Translations under genes and position numbers: made by a program
The notes under the pieces: model-generated
The model's input: only the letters and a program-made list of their open reading frames with translations
Told to the model about the DNA's origin: nothing
Database searches by the model: none
Assembly: GCF_032854445.1 (NCBI RefSeq)
Contig: NC_088303.1
Location: 5,153,501-5,217,500, forward strand
DNA from: Liolophura sinensis
Taxonomy: Eukaryota; Mollusca; Polyplacophora; Chitonida; Chitonidae
DNA length: 64,000 nucleotides
Reading direction: 5' to 3'
Part shown: positions 38,301-50,095 of the stretch, piece by piece
Position numbering within the stretch: the stretch's first letter is position 1
How the letters are laid out: the number at the start of each line of letters is the position of its first letter

Positions 38301-41300
38301 GTGAACTGTCACAGCTGTTAAACTTATGCTTAACAGAAAACATTGTATAAATATTCTTGAGTACGGTGTAAAACACTGAGCAAATAAATAAATATATAAA
38401 GAAATAAATAAAAGAAAACAATGCTTACTTCCACTGGTGGCACTGGAGGCTTAGAGAATACCATGGACAACTTGGTTACCTCTGCAGATACAGCCTGGAC
38501 TGATGTTCCTTTGAAAAATAACACATTACAAAAAGTAAAGAGGCAACCACAGAAGTTTTAAATTTGGAAATATATACATGTAAATTACTTCACACTCAAA
38601 CGAATGCAGTGACGCCTTGCTATTTCCTGAGCAGTTGATTATTTTTCGAGAATCCACACTTGAGAGTTAGTGGTGTGAGTTGGGATGGGTGACAAATTGT
38701 AACTGAGAGCACCTTTACAGCAGTCCGTAATTCAAACCCACGAACAAAAGGCTCTAAAACATTCAAATATCTCACTCAGCTATCTGAGAAGACCAGACAG
38801 CTGTCTCCTTTTGGACGATTTTAAACGCTCGTTGTGAATCAATCCTTTGTCTGACCGACTGCTTCTTTTCAAAAATAGACAAGTATCAGTATTTAAAATG
38901 GTGCCTAGATATAATCCGATACCAAGCCGATACCGATCTTTGCTTGGGACAAACAGTCATCAGGCATGACCTACAGTGGAAACTCACACAGAACCTGTAT
39001 CAGCAGAGTTACAAAAAACAAAAACAGTTACAAATTCGTGGCTGTCACAGCATACAGAAGAAACGCAAGCTACTTTCTCATTACTTATGGCTGTACGCCA
39101 ACTTTAGTTGTTTCAGTTAATTGCTTTGCTATCTGGAATTGCTGCCTACCAATTCCGGAATGTGTAAGGATAGAAGGTAAGAGTATATAAATTTTAACGT
39201 CATGTTATAAACGGCCTTTGTAGAATTATGGCCACTAAACAACCTGCTGATGAACAGATATACTGGGTCTGATCAGAAGTATACTTTGAAATTTATTTTC
39301 AGAAAGATAAGTTATCACAACAAATAAAAGCCACAATAGGTATCCAAATATTTATTTACTTGACTTCTGTATCTGGCCTAAAAATTAGCCGTTAAAGCAC
39401 CCCCAAATGTGAACACAAACAACAAAACATTTAGCACAATCCAATTATACCAAGTAAAAAACTATTATTTCATGTTATAGAAGAATTAACAAAAGGACAA
39501 TTAGAAATACTAATACTAATAAATATTAGAAATAGGTATTATTTAGGGCAAATAGGTAGAATTTGCAGACATCACATTCAAGACCATTCTTTAACAGTCA
39601 ATCAGTCTGACAGTGCAAATTAAACCATCAAAATGTTACTGGTGTACATCTAACTACAGAGCTTGATATATTTTTTTTTTATCAATTTTGAGTCATTTAA
39701 TATTTTGTAGGAGTCCTCCTGAAAGACCCTGTATCATACCTACCTAACCTATCCCAGAATGCCTGCCTATCAAAGTCTGCTGAGTCACCTCTACTGGTAT
39801 CTCCATCTATGAAAGACAATTTGAACAGCATTGTTTGTGATGGGGACTTCTGAAAAGCAAGTATGAACTGCCACAAGAGTCTCATTAACCAAGGGACTCT
39901 TCAAGTCACAATTTATTACAACTTTGAAACCACATTTTACAACAGAAATCCTAGTTTGCATAGTCTGCAAGCCTTTCCTCTTGTGTGACTGGGTAATTCA
40001 GATACATGTGAAAGGATAGTCTGCCACAGTTGGCATGTTTGTAATATCTGTTTAAAAATAATACAGAACAACCACCTGGAGAAGTTACACTGATGTAAAC
40101 AACTCGTTATGTTAAGTCACACAGATACAATGTCTATCATTTGGTTTTGTTTACCATGGGAAAACTAGTTGCTGGATATAGATATTTATTCATCTGAACA
40201 ATGCTAACACTTCACTCAAACAAACCTACTTCTCCTACATAATGGTAGTTCATTTCATACTGAGTGAAGGAAAAATGGCAGAGCCCATGCTCAAGGTAAC
40301 AGCTACCTTGACAGCTATTTGACATACATGTATCTCCAGACCTAAAGCCACAAACCAAATGTTCTGGTACCTGCATGTATTTAATCCTGTAATCTCATTG
40401 GTCAAGGGTTAGTGGAATTCCACCAGAATCTGCTCATCCACCAAGACAGCTCCAATTTAAATTATCATAGAGTATTGACTTTGTATTTTATGAATTCTTT
40501 GGCCTCATAAAACATGGCTTGTTTCCAATGACCTCACATCTGAACTTTAACAATTTTCCTGATTTTTTACTATATTTTTATTTTTTAACTGGGACAATTT
40601 ATGAAATAAGCTTTTTACTGTTCTTTTTTTTAACATGAGCTTACAGAAAGATTGGCATGGTCACAATCGTGGGCCCTTCTTAAAATCTGTAAAATAAATT
40701 TATTTATTTATCTATTTTACTGGTGTTTTACGTCCTACTCAAGAATATTTCAGTTATTTCGGCGGCCAGCATTATGGTGGGTGGAAACCAGGTACAGCCC
40801 GGGGGAAACCCGCAACCATCCGCAGGTTGCTGGCAGAACTTCCCACTTACGGCCGGAGAGGAAGACAGCATGAGCAGGACTTGAACTCACAGCGACCGCA
40901 TCAAATGCATTAAAAGGGTCATATAGGCCTACTCAGTGGCCAAATAACATTACACACCTCACTGACTTATGCCTATACTACAACCTTTTGCAGACTCTTG
41001 GCTTCTGCCCAGGATTTAGCTCAGTTCTAGCTTTTTTTTTTAATATACTTATATTTTTCTCAATTTTTCGTTGAGTCCACCCATGTTTAGCCGTTAAGAA
41101 TCACAAAGATTGACTCCAAAATTAATGAACAAAATTTGTGAGGCTGTCGAGGGTTACAATGCTTTAGCATAGGAGACAGACCCTCACTAACTGTATATGA
41201 CCTGGATGTGACATACACACTCAACACTCTGATTTGCCATATTAGAAAATAAGGTAAACAATTTGTAAATACATGTACTCCATTTTAACCATTCCGTTAA

Positions 41301-41660
41301 CTTAAAGTTTTAACTCTTTTATGTCCACGGGTAATCAAACATTACTTCAGACACATTTAACTTATCTCGGATTTATTCAACTGCCAGTCTAACCTTGCTT
41401 AACATTTTAACTTAAAAGTCCTGTTAACTGGACCATCGGTGGTGCACAATGACATGTGTCGTCTGCTTCAATTCAGGTGAGGAAATAATTCTACATTGTG
41501 AGTCAATAAGTTGAATAATGTAGTTAAGGGGGCACAAAATCCAAATTTACATGTATTAGCAAGCTGAAAACCGAAAGTTACCTAATAGTTGCCTTTCAAC
41601 AAGACGTAAATTGTCGATAAAAGCAGAGAAAACATTGCACAACGTGTGTCTAGCAGCCAT
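29305..41660 (-). CDS. CCNDBP1: Cyclin-D1-binding protein 1 (GCIP), complete
   Basis: Known homologues bind cyclin D1 and other helix-loop-helix partners and restrain cell-cycle entry. Coding exons on the minus strand: 41660-41582, 39806-39744, 38508-38429, 37692-37611, 36543-36450, 36205-36135, 35173-35097, 31533-31222, 30628-30582 and 29410-29305. All borders are GT-AG and phases agree throughout, giving 1011 nt or 336 aa against about 360 in human. Alignable blocks include FDRQAFWDRL, HCEQIIGRVEKA..AFYSLPKSQG, LRLRRSIRNAVIEVVQS, the SP..VWQC exon, LVKDAADELQEAV, WSDHDKALVKACLGL and LSPQVDELASNLYPP, then KSHV..WVDFL near the end. The start is the first ATG of exon 1 (MAARHTLC), placed head to head with PDCD5. 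The residues before the FDR block are poorly conserved in the family. Introns carry two minisatellites, a full SINE and a dead Crypton. Confidence 0.94.
29545..30442. repeat. 39-bp minisatellite with dimeric order in CCNDBP1 last intron
   Basis: About 22 copies of a 39-bp unit built around GGAATAAGAATTCCACATTA and TCAACAGCCCACAGGTATT. From about 29820 on, two variants (GGTATTGGAATAAGAATTCC and GATACTGAAATATGAATTCC) largely alternate, making a 78-bp higher-order unit. Two early copies carry a small insertion containing GCCTATC. The unit is a multiple of three, which creates long minus-strand frames that are not genes. Confidence 0.93.
31640..32335. repeat. 21-bp minisatellite in CCNDBP1 intron 7
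   Basis: About 33 copies of a 21-bp unit close to ATACATGGTGATTGTGGATG plus A, starting about 100 bp from the exon at 31222-31533. The seven-codon unit opens frames on both strands (MVIVDEY on plus, HNHHVFI on minus). These are by-products. Confidence 0.93.
32951..34331 (-). pseudogene. Crypton-type tyrosine recombinase, decayed
   Basis: Resembles the YR proteins of animal Cryptons and KIAA1958-like genes, which integrate circular DNA. The N-terminal acidic part begins at ATG 34331 (MEAEDSSVSDMP). An in-frame TAA at 34061-34059 precedes a core-binding region with DGSEYEPDTLTSYHRAIERY and KQKGKGNRPNRAEPLTE (34007-33705). A frameshift with an apparent deletion follows near 33710. Further on, the catalytic domain is split between frames: LTNHSA is readable just before RKTICTHLLHAG but in another frame, so about one base is lost inside the HxxR box near 33356. 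LTGHKNVASMNNYA still shows the GH box and the Tyr. The tail GIFRGASFSNCT is typical of the group. It lies inside CCNDBP1 intron 7 in the gene's own orientation. Element ends were not found. Confidence 0.85.
34440..35096 (-). other. Unassigned part of CCNDBP1 intron 7
   Basis: Between the Crypton remnant and the exon at 35097 there is no recognised coding exon. A 113-codon plus-strand frame (34628-34969) has no family I recognise and is probably chance or part of the decayed element. Confidence 0.4.
35590..36065. repeat. Degenerate CAGY-type tetranucleotide-rich repeat
   Basis: A long tract of AGCCAGCAAGTTAG, CAGTCAGCCAGCC and similar words, with partial larger copies (for example CAGCAAGTTAGTCTGTCAGT near 35627 and CAGCAAGTTAGCCTGTCAGT near 35718). 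It lies in CCNDBP1 intron 6, ending about 70 bp before the exon at 36135. Confidence 0.85.
37099..37445 (-). mobile_element. tRNA-derived SINE, family B, with 13-bp target duplication
   Basis: Near-identical body to 19359-19723 but in opposite orientation. The head on the minus strand is GGCCCGGATAGCACAGTTGG, with the segment before the B box shortened. Perfect flanking repeat TCCTTCGTCAAGA (37086-37098 and 37446-37458). It lies in CCNDBP1 intron 4. Any small frame within it is part of the SINE. Confidence 0.92.
37705..37960 (-). mobile_element. Degenerate SINE-like repeat, family D
   Basis: Shares AACACCCCATCCAGTCACAT, a TTGACACAGGGTCAATCA segment and the CCTTGCT..CTGAGTACTAAGCC tail with 49895-50095 (ACCCAGTCACATCATAATGA, CACTGGGCCAACCAATCATG). 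It is old and diverged and lies next to the CCNDBP1 exon at 37611-37692. Confidence 0.45.
40694..40907 (-). mobile_element. 5'-truncated family A SINE
   Basis: Tail and body of family A (TGGTGTTTTACGTCCTACTC, CGGCGGCCAGCATTATGGTG, GGCCGGAGAGGAAGACAGCA). It ends at GCGACCGCATC, the same point as the copy at 26897. No clear target duplication. It lies in CCNDBP1 intron 1. Confidence 0.85.
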
Positions 41661-41916
41661 GTTTTGCCCAAGTGTGCCATCGCGAGCAATGTACGAGTGA
41701 AAACAGACATGCCTGAACAGCTTTTTTTTCTGTAGTTTATCAGTGTATACCACAAGAAACTGTTAATGATTACAGAACTAACAGATTTTCTTAACGATAT
41801 ACCCTGTCCAAACAGCGTGCTAGACGAGCATTTTTGGTGAGTTGCGGAATCGTACAATTAGGTACGAGTTTTAACATTGCTTGACGCCGTGACGACAACA
41901 ACATCACTCATTGAAT
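41661..41916. promoter_or_regulatory. Probable shared CCNDBP1-PDCD5 bidirectional promoter
   Basis: The two start codons, 41660 on minus and 41917 on plus, are 256 bp apart. Both 5' UTRs and the promoter must fit here unless there are further upstream exons. TGACG words occur near 41883-41893. There is no convincing TATA box. Shared regulation is inferred from the spacing. Confidence 0.65.
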
Positions 41917-44900
41917 ATGGCAGACGATGATTTGGAAGCTATACGTGCCAAAAGGATGGCTGAACTCCAGTCACAAATGGGCGTAAGTGTATGACATATA
42001 TTCACTGTACATTTCAAGACGGATTTCTCGTTTGTTTTCTAAGAAACGAAACATGTCAATGCTACACAAAACACGATATCTGGACCTCGTATAACCTGGT
42101 CCGAGATCGCTCTAACGTCGAGGACCAACCCTAGAACTCTAAGTGAGTTTCATTCAAAATGAAAATGTTCTCATGTTTTCAGCTATCATTTTTTAACCTA
42201 ATCATCAACACTCTTTTAATTTGCTGGTCATCAAAACCATTAGGGATACTTTTGTGACATAAATGAGTAGTAGGCCTATAGAAGCTTTAACGACAACATA
42301 TGTGTAATTAAAAAAAGTCTCAACATGCTTTTTGTAGCCACATAGTCCGAGTACACTGACGGTTTGTTGAGGAATATTTGGATATGCCATAATCATGGCA
42401 GCTCAACAATGTTGTCTCATTGGTGGGGAACAGGCAGAGGCCCAAATAACCACTCCGCTTACCTCTAGCTGGTCAAATCCACATTGTAATTAACATCTCC
42501 CCTTTCAGTTGCCACACAAAATTTTGTAATGATAAACCAATAAAGTTTGACTAGCTACACATCTCCTTTCATGTCGTCCTCTCCTAACAGCAATGAAATG
42601 CATTTGAGAAGTCTTCGAACGACTACTAATATTTACGAAGTTACAGTAGAAATTCATACCTTGTGACATTGGGGTCCTACGTGGCACAGTAGGTTAGCGC
42701 GCTAGTGCAGCGTAATGACCCAGGAGCCTCTCACCAGTGTGGTTGCTGTGAGTTCAAGTCCAGCTCATGCTGGCTTCCTCTCCGGCTGTATGTGTCTCCT
42801 GCGGATTGTCATGGGTTTTCCCTAGGCTCTGCCCGGTTTCCTCCCACCATAAAGTTGGCCGCCATTGTATATCTGAAACATTCTAATCTAAAGACTAATC
42901 AAATACATAAATAAATAAGTAAATTGTGACATTGTACACATTTCTCTACAATGAATTTTTCACATAACAGTGGCTTGAAGTTCTGTTTTACACTAGCACC
43001 TCAGTACAGAGTTATAAAATATGCCACCACTCAATTATATCAGAACTTTCATCAGGTGCTTGTGAAGGCAAGATTCACAAGTGATGGTAAGAAACATTTA
43101 CGGCTGTTCACGTGCATTAAAACTTCCACGTCATAAATTTATGTTCCCACTGAATGTTCCTACATATTAATTAACCTGTTGACAAAAAAAGACAATTTTA
43201 GGGTCTACTGCGGCCACCATCTTGATAACTCGTAAACTGCTTAGAAAATGTGATTTCCAAACAGAGGTGATTGCCATGGACCCTTTTGGTTCAGCGAATC
43301 TCACAACAGGTTAGTTTATTACAGAGACCACACAGTTGACATAGGTTTATGCCAGGAAAGGTTTAATGTGCATGGAAAGATGTGCTAAGTATTCCTTACT
43401 GCTGACATGTTTTGGTCCCAGGAGCCTCTAACCAATGTGAACGCTGTGTGTCCAGCGCATGCTGGCTTCCTCTCCGGTGATGCATGGAAAGGTCTGCTGA
43501 CAATCTGTGGACGGTCGTGGGCTTCCTGAGGGCTCTACCAAGTTTACTCCCATCATAATGCTGCCCATGGTCTTAAAAGTGAAATACTCTTAAGTATGGC
43601 GTAAAACTCCAATCAAATAAATAAATAAATACAAGGTTTAATCCGAGGCTTCCACTATATCATCTCGTTTCATGATAAAATTTCTGTACTTTTTAGGGAG
43701 GTGGTCCATCCAAGGAACAACAAGAACAACAGAGAGCAAGGCAAGAGGAAATGAAAAATAACATTTTGTCTCAAGTCTTAGACCAGTCTGCAAGGGCAAG
43801 ATGTAAGTTTAATATAAAATTCAAAAACACAGGGTTAATATGTTGGGGACATTCTTGTACATGTGCCAACATTTCTTGTGAGAAAACTTGTCTTTGCTGT
43901 AGTGTGTGTTTGCTACAATTTTACTGGGATCAACTGAACCTTGAACCATGTAATGGTTCACTACTGACTTGTTGTATGCCAGGCTTTGAAACACATCAGC
44001 AGGACAGTTTAAGTAAGGGGTTTTGGACTTTATCCTAAATTGGGAATCCAAATTAAAGTCTAAAATGCAAATTTATAAAATTTTGACCACTGATTCTAGG
44101 CTATAGTAGATGTTTAGTTTGGTAATAATTTGCCTTGTAATGAAGATAAAAGGTTTGGACTCAAGCAATAAATGGCATTGCAAAGCTGGCCCAAGGATTT
44201 TATGGAAGTGATCTAAAGTTGAAGCAGTTCTCATTTGTTGTAGCTTTTCAGGAAATTTGTCAGGTATTTGTATCTGCTGGTATTTGACAGGTGGTTTGTG
44301 ACAGAGATAAACTGGACCGTCATTGTGTAGGCGATGTATTCCTGAGTACATAAATGTAAAACCACAATCAAAGAAAGCAATCATACCTCACAAGCAGAAA
44401 GCCAGCCCTGAGATACCCAGGATCTTGTCCAGCGGATTTTTATAATGGACGCTCCAGTTGCCTATAATGCCTTTTACCCCCCAAAAAGATGGTACAAACA
44501 TCAAGCTATAGCCCCATCCCGCATGTCTGTTCTGAACTAATTTGCTGTTTAAGATTGGACTTTTTTTTCCCCATACTTGTGATAAGTAATATCAGAAGTC
44601 CATTACTTAGAAATATGTAACTTTCCTTTAGCTAGTTTCCACATCACAGTACATATGTTACGTCATCTTTAGAAGCTAGCACTATCTGTAGACTGAACGT
44701 GTAACCCCTGACAAAACGGTACGTAAATCAGATCAGATCAGGTGCCCTTTGGTTGTTACTTACACCCCATCCTTATAAGGCTAGAATAGGCCCTGATACA
44801 GTGTGTATTGATTTATCTGGCGGACAGCTACAGGTTGAGAAGCATATGAGCCAAGTTGATGAATCGTTTCCTCTTCCCTTTTTGTGGATCAGTTGTATTT

Positions 44901-46106
44901 ACTCCAAAACGCTGTCTTTGACTTAATCTTTTCACACAAAACCATTTAAAATTTTGCAGGAGCACCGTATATCATAGATTTGTGGATTTGTTTTGTTTTT
45001 TTGCAGTAAACACGATCTCTTTGGCAAAGCCAGAAAAAGCACAAGCTGTTGAGAACATGTTGGTACAGATGGCAAGAATGGGTCAGATACAGGAGAAGGT
45101 AAGAGTCACCCAAATCATCAACTGCTATATTTATACAATTTATTACATTGCGGTCCAGCTATGTTTGACCAGGGAGATATACCTGTATATTTGTGTTGTG
45201 TACATAGGAACAAAGAGATAGACAGACAGAAAAAGAACATACAGCACTCTAGTATACATATATGTTGTGACCCATTTACAGATTTTTACATGTGCAATGT
45301 GGTTATTCCCCTGTCCTCTGGTTATAAAATTAGCCATGGGCTAGGGAGACTAAATGTGTTCGTCACTACCTAAGTCTATGAGGTCACTGGTTCAATCCAG
45401 ACCTTGGCGGGGCTCCATTCCGTTTCCCTTACCCTTATAAAACAGGGTCACCTGCTTAATAATTAAAAAATTGTCAGCATGTCCTAAAACAGCAACCAAA
45501 TGAATCTAGTTTTTGTGTAGAATGAAAAGGCTTCTGGTTTAAGTGTTTTTTTTTGTGTATTGATAAAACAAATTGCATAAATATACCTGCATGATCTTTG
45601 ATTGTGTTGATGTTCTGTGTAAAAGCAAGGATTTAACAATTATCATTTTCAGCTCAATGAAGATCAGCTGAAGGGATTATTAGGACAAATCAGTGAAAAA
45701 ACACAGAAGAAAACAACAGTTAAGGTGAGTTTTACTTTTTCCAAAATTCACAAGTTGTTCCTGTTGTGTCAGATATGGCTAAGCTTTCTCAGGTCTGTGG
45801 TCTGCACAGATGCCATTAGGCTATAGAACGGAACGGGCAGAGTAAACTTGTAGCAGGCTGCTAAAAGCTGTCTGTTTTTGTCCTTAATTAGGTCACATTG
45901 GCGTTATCTAAGAATAATTATCCAAGAAAGACAATCATAATGTTTGGCATTTCACTGGCTTTGTTGTGAAATGACAACAGACCAACGACATTAAACCCCT
46001 AGCTACAAATGAAGCTAAATGTGAAGAAATGCAGTTGACGGTTGTTAACCTGATGTTTCTGTTTTAGTTTAACAGAAGGCGTATGGATGATTCAGATGAC
46101 GACTGA
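41917..46106 (+). CDS. PDCD5: Programmed cell death protein 5, complete
   Basis: Small conserved helical protein (TFAR19) that in known species moves to the nucleus during apoptosis and binds the CCT chaperonin and TIP60. Exons 41917-41982, 43697-43802, 45007-45098, 45653-45724 and 46068-46106 join without a phase break to 375 nt, 124 aa, against 125 in human. The sequence reads MADDDLEAIRAKRMAELQ, then a Gln-rich linker, NNILSQVLDQSARARL, NTISLAKPEKAQAVENMLVQ, MARMGQIQEK and a C-terminal FNRRRMDDSDDD. The acidic end with Ser121 matches the CK2 site region of the family. The start is the only ATG giving the conserved N-terminus. Intron 1 holds two family A SINEs. The gene diverges from CCNDBP1. 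Confidence 0.97.
42672..42923 (+). mobile_element. tRNA-derived SINE, family A, with 11-bp target duplication
   Basis: The head has GGCACAGTAGGTTAGCGCGC and GAGTTCAAGTCCAGCTCATG. The body ends AATCAAATACATAAATAAAT. The perfect direct repeat TTGTGACATTG lies at 42661-42671 and 42924-42934. It is in PDCD5 intron 1, in the gene's orientation. Confidence 0.92.
43418..43633 (+). mobile_element. Older 5'-truncated family A SINE
   Basis: Starts in the head at CCCAGGAGCCTCTAACCAAT and continues with GCATGCTGGCTTCCTCTCCG, a TAAGTATGGCGTAAAAC segment and an AATCAAATAAATAAAT tail. The A box is lost and the body is diverged. It lies about 60 bp before PDCD5 exon 2. Confidence 0.85.
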
Positions 46107-46412
46107 TGTAGCCCAATATCAAATCAAATTTACACCATTCAGGAATTCTCATTGGAATGTGAATGCGGGTGTCAAACTGTGCTACTATGCAAAATGACAT
46201 GCTGGAGATATTTGAAGGAGTACATCCCGATTCATCAGCACTCTAGTGTGACTATGAATGATGTTGTCAGCATTTTGATGTGTTTGGTTATAAAACAGTT
46301 TTCCAGCAGAGATAAACTTTAATGACAAATCGTTCATCTGTGCATGTTTTAATGCATCATATTTTATAAATGTAGGGTTATGTGACCCAAGGCCATTCAA
46401 AAAAGGAACTGA

Positions 46413-46418
46413 AATAAA
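46413..46418 (+). terminator. Candidate PDCD5 poly(A) signal
   Basis: AATAAA in GAAATAAAGTTTC, about 307 nt after the PDCD5 stop. A second AATAAA is near 46687. Which one is used cannot be told from sequence. Confidence 0.55.
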
Positions 46419-46870
46419 GTTTCAATTTTTTGTGTAGCAGGGCATATTTTTCAAGAAGTTAATGACTTAAACTGGATTGAAAGCTTCTTTGAGATTCGAT
46501 AAATTTGTAATGACAGTTTAAAGAAGTATGTGTATCGTTTTTATTTTTTGTTTTGAGGTACTTTTGATTGAATTGAAAACTGGAGATACTTTCTAACTTG
46601 TGCCATATTATTCTTCTTTTGTCAGTTTATTCCCACTTTTCACTCTGTCAGTGGTAATTACCGGTATTATCATCATGAAGCTGAAAATAAAAACTTTCAA
46701 ATTTAGAAGCCAGGCACGAACTTTACTGGAAGATGGGGCAGGTTAAAGGCAAAAAAAAAACCAACCACAGTAAAATGAAGTATATATCAGATGAAAGACC
46801 ATTAAACATGGCCCAGGAAAATAATTCAGTGTATTTTTTTGAGTTTTCCAATTGTCTAAAATGTGTAATG

Positions 46871-46953
46871 CATTAGAATCTAGTGGTCTGTAGTGATACA
46901 TTAGAATCTAGTGGTCTGTAGTGATACATTAGAATCTAGTGGTCTGTAGTGAC
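46871..46953. repeat. 28-bp unit repeated three times
   Basis: Three consecutive copies of ATTAGAATCTAGTGGTCTGT plus AGTGATAC, essentially identical. A weaker echo is at about 47080. Confidence 0.9.
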
Positions 46954-47957
46954 CCAGAGGCTGTAAGTGACGTCACATCCATATTTTTTGCTTGACAGTG
47001 TTCATTAAAACAACCATTTTGCCAGTGTATTCATACACTGTATATACATATCTGTATATTTAAGCATTTATAATGATGAAATCTAGCAGTCTGTGTGTGC
47101 TAAGTGGCAAAAAACTGATGTGATGTCACTGGTCACAAAAGGCCACCTTAGAATCCCAAGTTTCAAATGCATTTAAAAAAAAAAATAAATCCATATCTTG
47201 CAGACGGTGTTTGATGATCATCGTCTGGTAGATACTTCATGTTTTTTGTGTCTTCTTTGCCTGTAAGTGTTGTTAGGGATGTACTTTAGGAGAATGAAGA
47301 TAATAAATAAACAGGATCAAGTTATGAGATTGAAGTCTATATACATGTATGTAAGTGACAGGACTTACCAGTTGAGGATTTGAACCAGCGATCTTTGGGT
47401 TTGGAGTCTAAGCTTCTACCACTAAACTGAAGGGAAATTACCTCCAGCTGGGAGGTAGATAGCGCTTATGTATCACTCTGTTACATGAACAGCTGTATAT
47501 TGGTCTGGTTATTGTGTCATGCCTACATGAAGGTGTGCCCACCAAGAGGAAGCCACATACCACATATCACCTATACTCACTTAACATTGCGAACTGTAGT
47601 ACAAAAAGTGATTATTTGGTGAAAAATTTTGTCAAGTTATATGTGAATTACTGTTTGTCAGAAAATTTCACATCTTAAAGCGTTCAGTTGGTGAAAAAAT
47701 TCTTTAAATTATGTGAGTTACTATAGCTGAATTGGCTGACTAGTGTCCGTCAAAGCGTCTCATAATAGCTCAGGTGACTCTAATTTCACATCATGTATTG
47801 AGGTTTCTTATTTTAGATCATTACAATGTCAAGGTAAATTTTTTCACAACTTGTTGTCTGTAACCATGTGTAAGACATTGTGTAAATGTATGGCTTGTGT
47901 GGAATAAATTGTGCTTTTTGTGATAATTTGGGGTCCAAACATGACCATTTCTAAAGG

Positions 47958-48300
47958 GGTTGTAGGGTGTAGCCCAGTGAGTAGGATCTACAACTACCCT
48001 CAAGACAGGGATTCAACCCCAGCCTGCAACACACAATTTGTAGATTTCCTTGCACTCATTGTGCTAAGGGACTTTGGAGACAACAAGTGGTCAGCAATGT
48101 TTATGAGGCCATTAGTGCAGTCTTTGCGAGCCACACTTGTCCTTAGCTATTACAAAGTCACAGCCTGTGTGTCGTGTGGGAAAGTTTGTCTGTAGCTGTA
48201 TGGGGTTTCCCTCGGGCACTCCTCAGCCTACAAAACTGCCCCACCATCATATACATGTTAATGGACAATTCTTGAGTATGGCATAAAGCAGCGAGTAATA
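47958..48300 (+). mobile_element. Degenerate tRNA-derived SINE-like element
   Basis: The head TGTAGCCCAGTGAGTAGGAT and GGGATTCAACCCC resemble A and B boxes. The end, CTTGAGTATGGCATAAAGCA, recalls the family A tail. The body is strongly diverged. Confidence 0.5.
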
Positions 48301-48769
48301 CATCGGTTTCTCAAGTGAAAGTGACAATTACTGTAAAGATGCAGCACAACACGATGATGAGTAATACTGTCTTTTGTGTTGCTGTTCAATCTTATGCTTG
48401 AATGAGACATTTGAACCTTAACTGACGGGAGTATCTTGGTTCTCGCGGGTGAAGTTGGTTGCTTTGTCTAGCTGTCAAGTGTGATGATATTTCACCTGAT
48501 CTGTGCCTCTGTGCATGTAAAGAATAGCAATAAAACCTACAAAACAAAAGCAATGACCTGTTAACCACCAATGGGTGAACTTTACAATGAGAACACTTGA
48601 GTCACCGGCTGTAGCCAGCTCAATGGTCTGCAGCCAATTGTACAAGAAACAGGTTTTAGGCTAATAACAGCCTGATTCCTTGTTGTGAAGTGTGAAAATT
48701 TTCCATCAATTGGAAGCAGGACTTGAGTAATATATCTGCTTTTACAGTCACATCCATTTATCAATGTGT

Positions 48770-48870
48770 TGATGGCAGACTTTCCACATACGACCGAAGA
48801 GTAAGCCGGCATGAGCTGGACTTAAACTCAGACTGAGTGTGCTGCACTAACACACTCCCCACTAGGCCCC
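48770..48870 (-). mobile_element. Family A SINE head fragment
   Basis: Reads GCAGACTTTCCACATACGAC, then a GGCATGAGCTGGACTTAAAC segment and CACTAGGCCCCC. This is the tRNA-side half of family A on the minus strand, without its tail. Confidence 0.6.
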
Positions 48871-49894
48871 CTATATTGTTATATAAGGTTTTCATACAAC
48901 TGATTTGTAATGTAATAGAACATGTCAATGTAAAGCCAAAAAAGACAGACATGTTAAGGAAATTATTTTATTTAAATTTCTTTATCACACTTTTGCTTCA
49001 CCTTGACCCATTTTTACAAAACATTCCATTTTTACAAAACATTTATAAAAGGAGACAAATGTTACATTTTATAAGAGAGAACACAGTACCTGAACTGTGG
49101 ATATTCCACTATATATATAATGTTTATAACTTAACAGTGTGTATATCAAAAACATACACATATTCATATTGCCAAACCGAAGTCCGACAGTATGTTGGGT
49201 AACAGGTGAAGGCTGGTGATTTTCTCTCCACACTCCAGTTTCCTCCATACTTACACTTCACAGCCATCTCGCAGGTGGAAAATTCTGATTGCCATTGTAT
49301 AATAAAGTGATAATTTTGAGTATGGCATCAACCACATATCAAATAAATACATACACATGGTCAAATAACAATATTGGTTGTCAGAAGAGGTTTGATTGAA
49401 TTGAGGACATCTGTGTCCAGTTGTGGGTCTGCCCTGTCAATTCTTTACCATGTTCATTTTTACAGCAGTTTCTGGGGGCAATTTGCAGATTCTAGCATTG
49501 GAAGAAAGTATTTTGGAAGATCTGAGACCTCTTTCAGCTTGGTTTCAAAATGTTTCTAATAGCTACCATAATAAAATTTAAAAAAAAAAATAATCAGCTT
49601 AAAAAGATAAATTTATTATATCATTCATTAAACTTCTATCCTGAATCATGAAAAAATCAAGTATTGTATTCATCCATTAATGTTCTTCACACCTTTCAGA
49701 GCTTAACTTTCCACTGAGAATTCAGGAATTAGAACTCCAATAACTACAACTAGAAGATCTGCTTGATTTCCATACAAAAAATTAACATTCAAATTAAACT
49801 TTTTATCTCAATAAATAATATCTTGTTTCAGATCATTAGCATTCTGAACATGGAATTCCCCAAATTTGTTGACTTTCATGTGTATGTATGTGTG

Positions 49895-50095
49895 TATGTT
49901 TAAGTTTAGGTCGTACTTAACAACTTTTCAGGAATATTAAGACTAGTAATCTTTCTGGTGTTCACTGTATCTTGAGTCCATACTACCAAAGTTTCATGAC
50001 ACCAGACATGACAACCCACCCAGTCACATCATAATGACACTGGGCCAACCAATCATGCTTCCTTGCTGATGGCCAGCAACAAGTACCATTTTTAA
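49895..50095 (-). mobile_element. Degenerate SINE-like repeat, family D
   Basis: Pairs with 37705-37960 (see shared blocks there). Its start, TTTAGGTCGTACTTAACAAC then TTTTCAGGAATATTA, resembles the 3' tail of family B, so D may be an old relative of B. Confidence 0.45.

Noticed and set aside
48837-49202. 121-codon plus-strand frame
   Set aside because: Begins in a SINE head fragment and runs into AT-rich DNA, with no recognisable domain.
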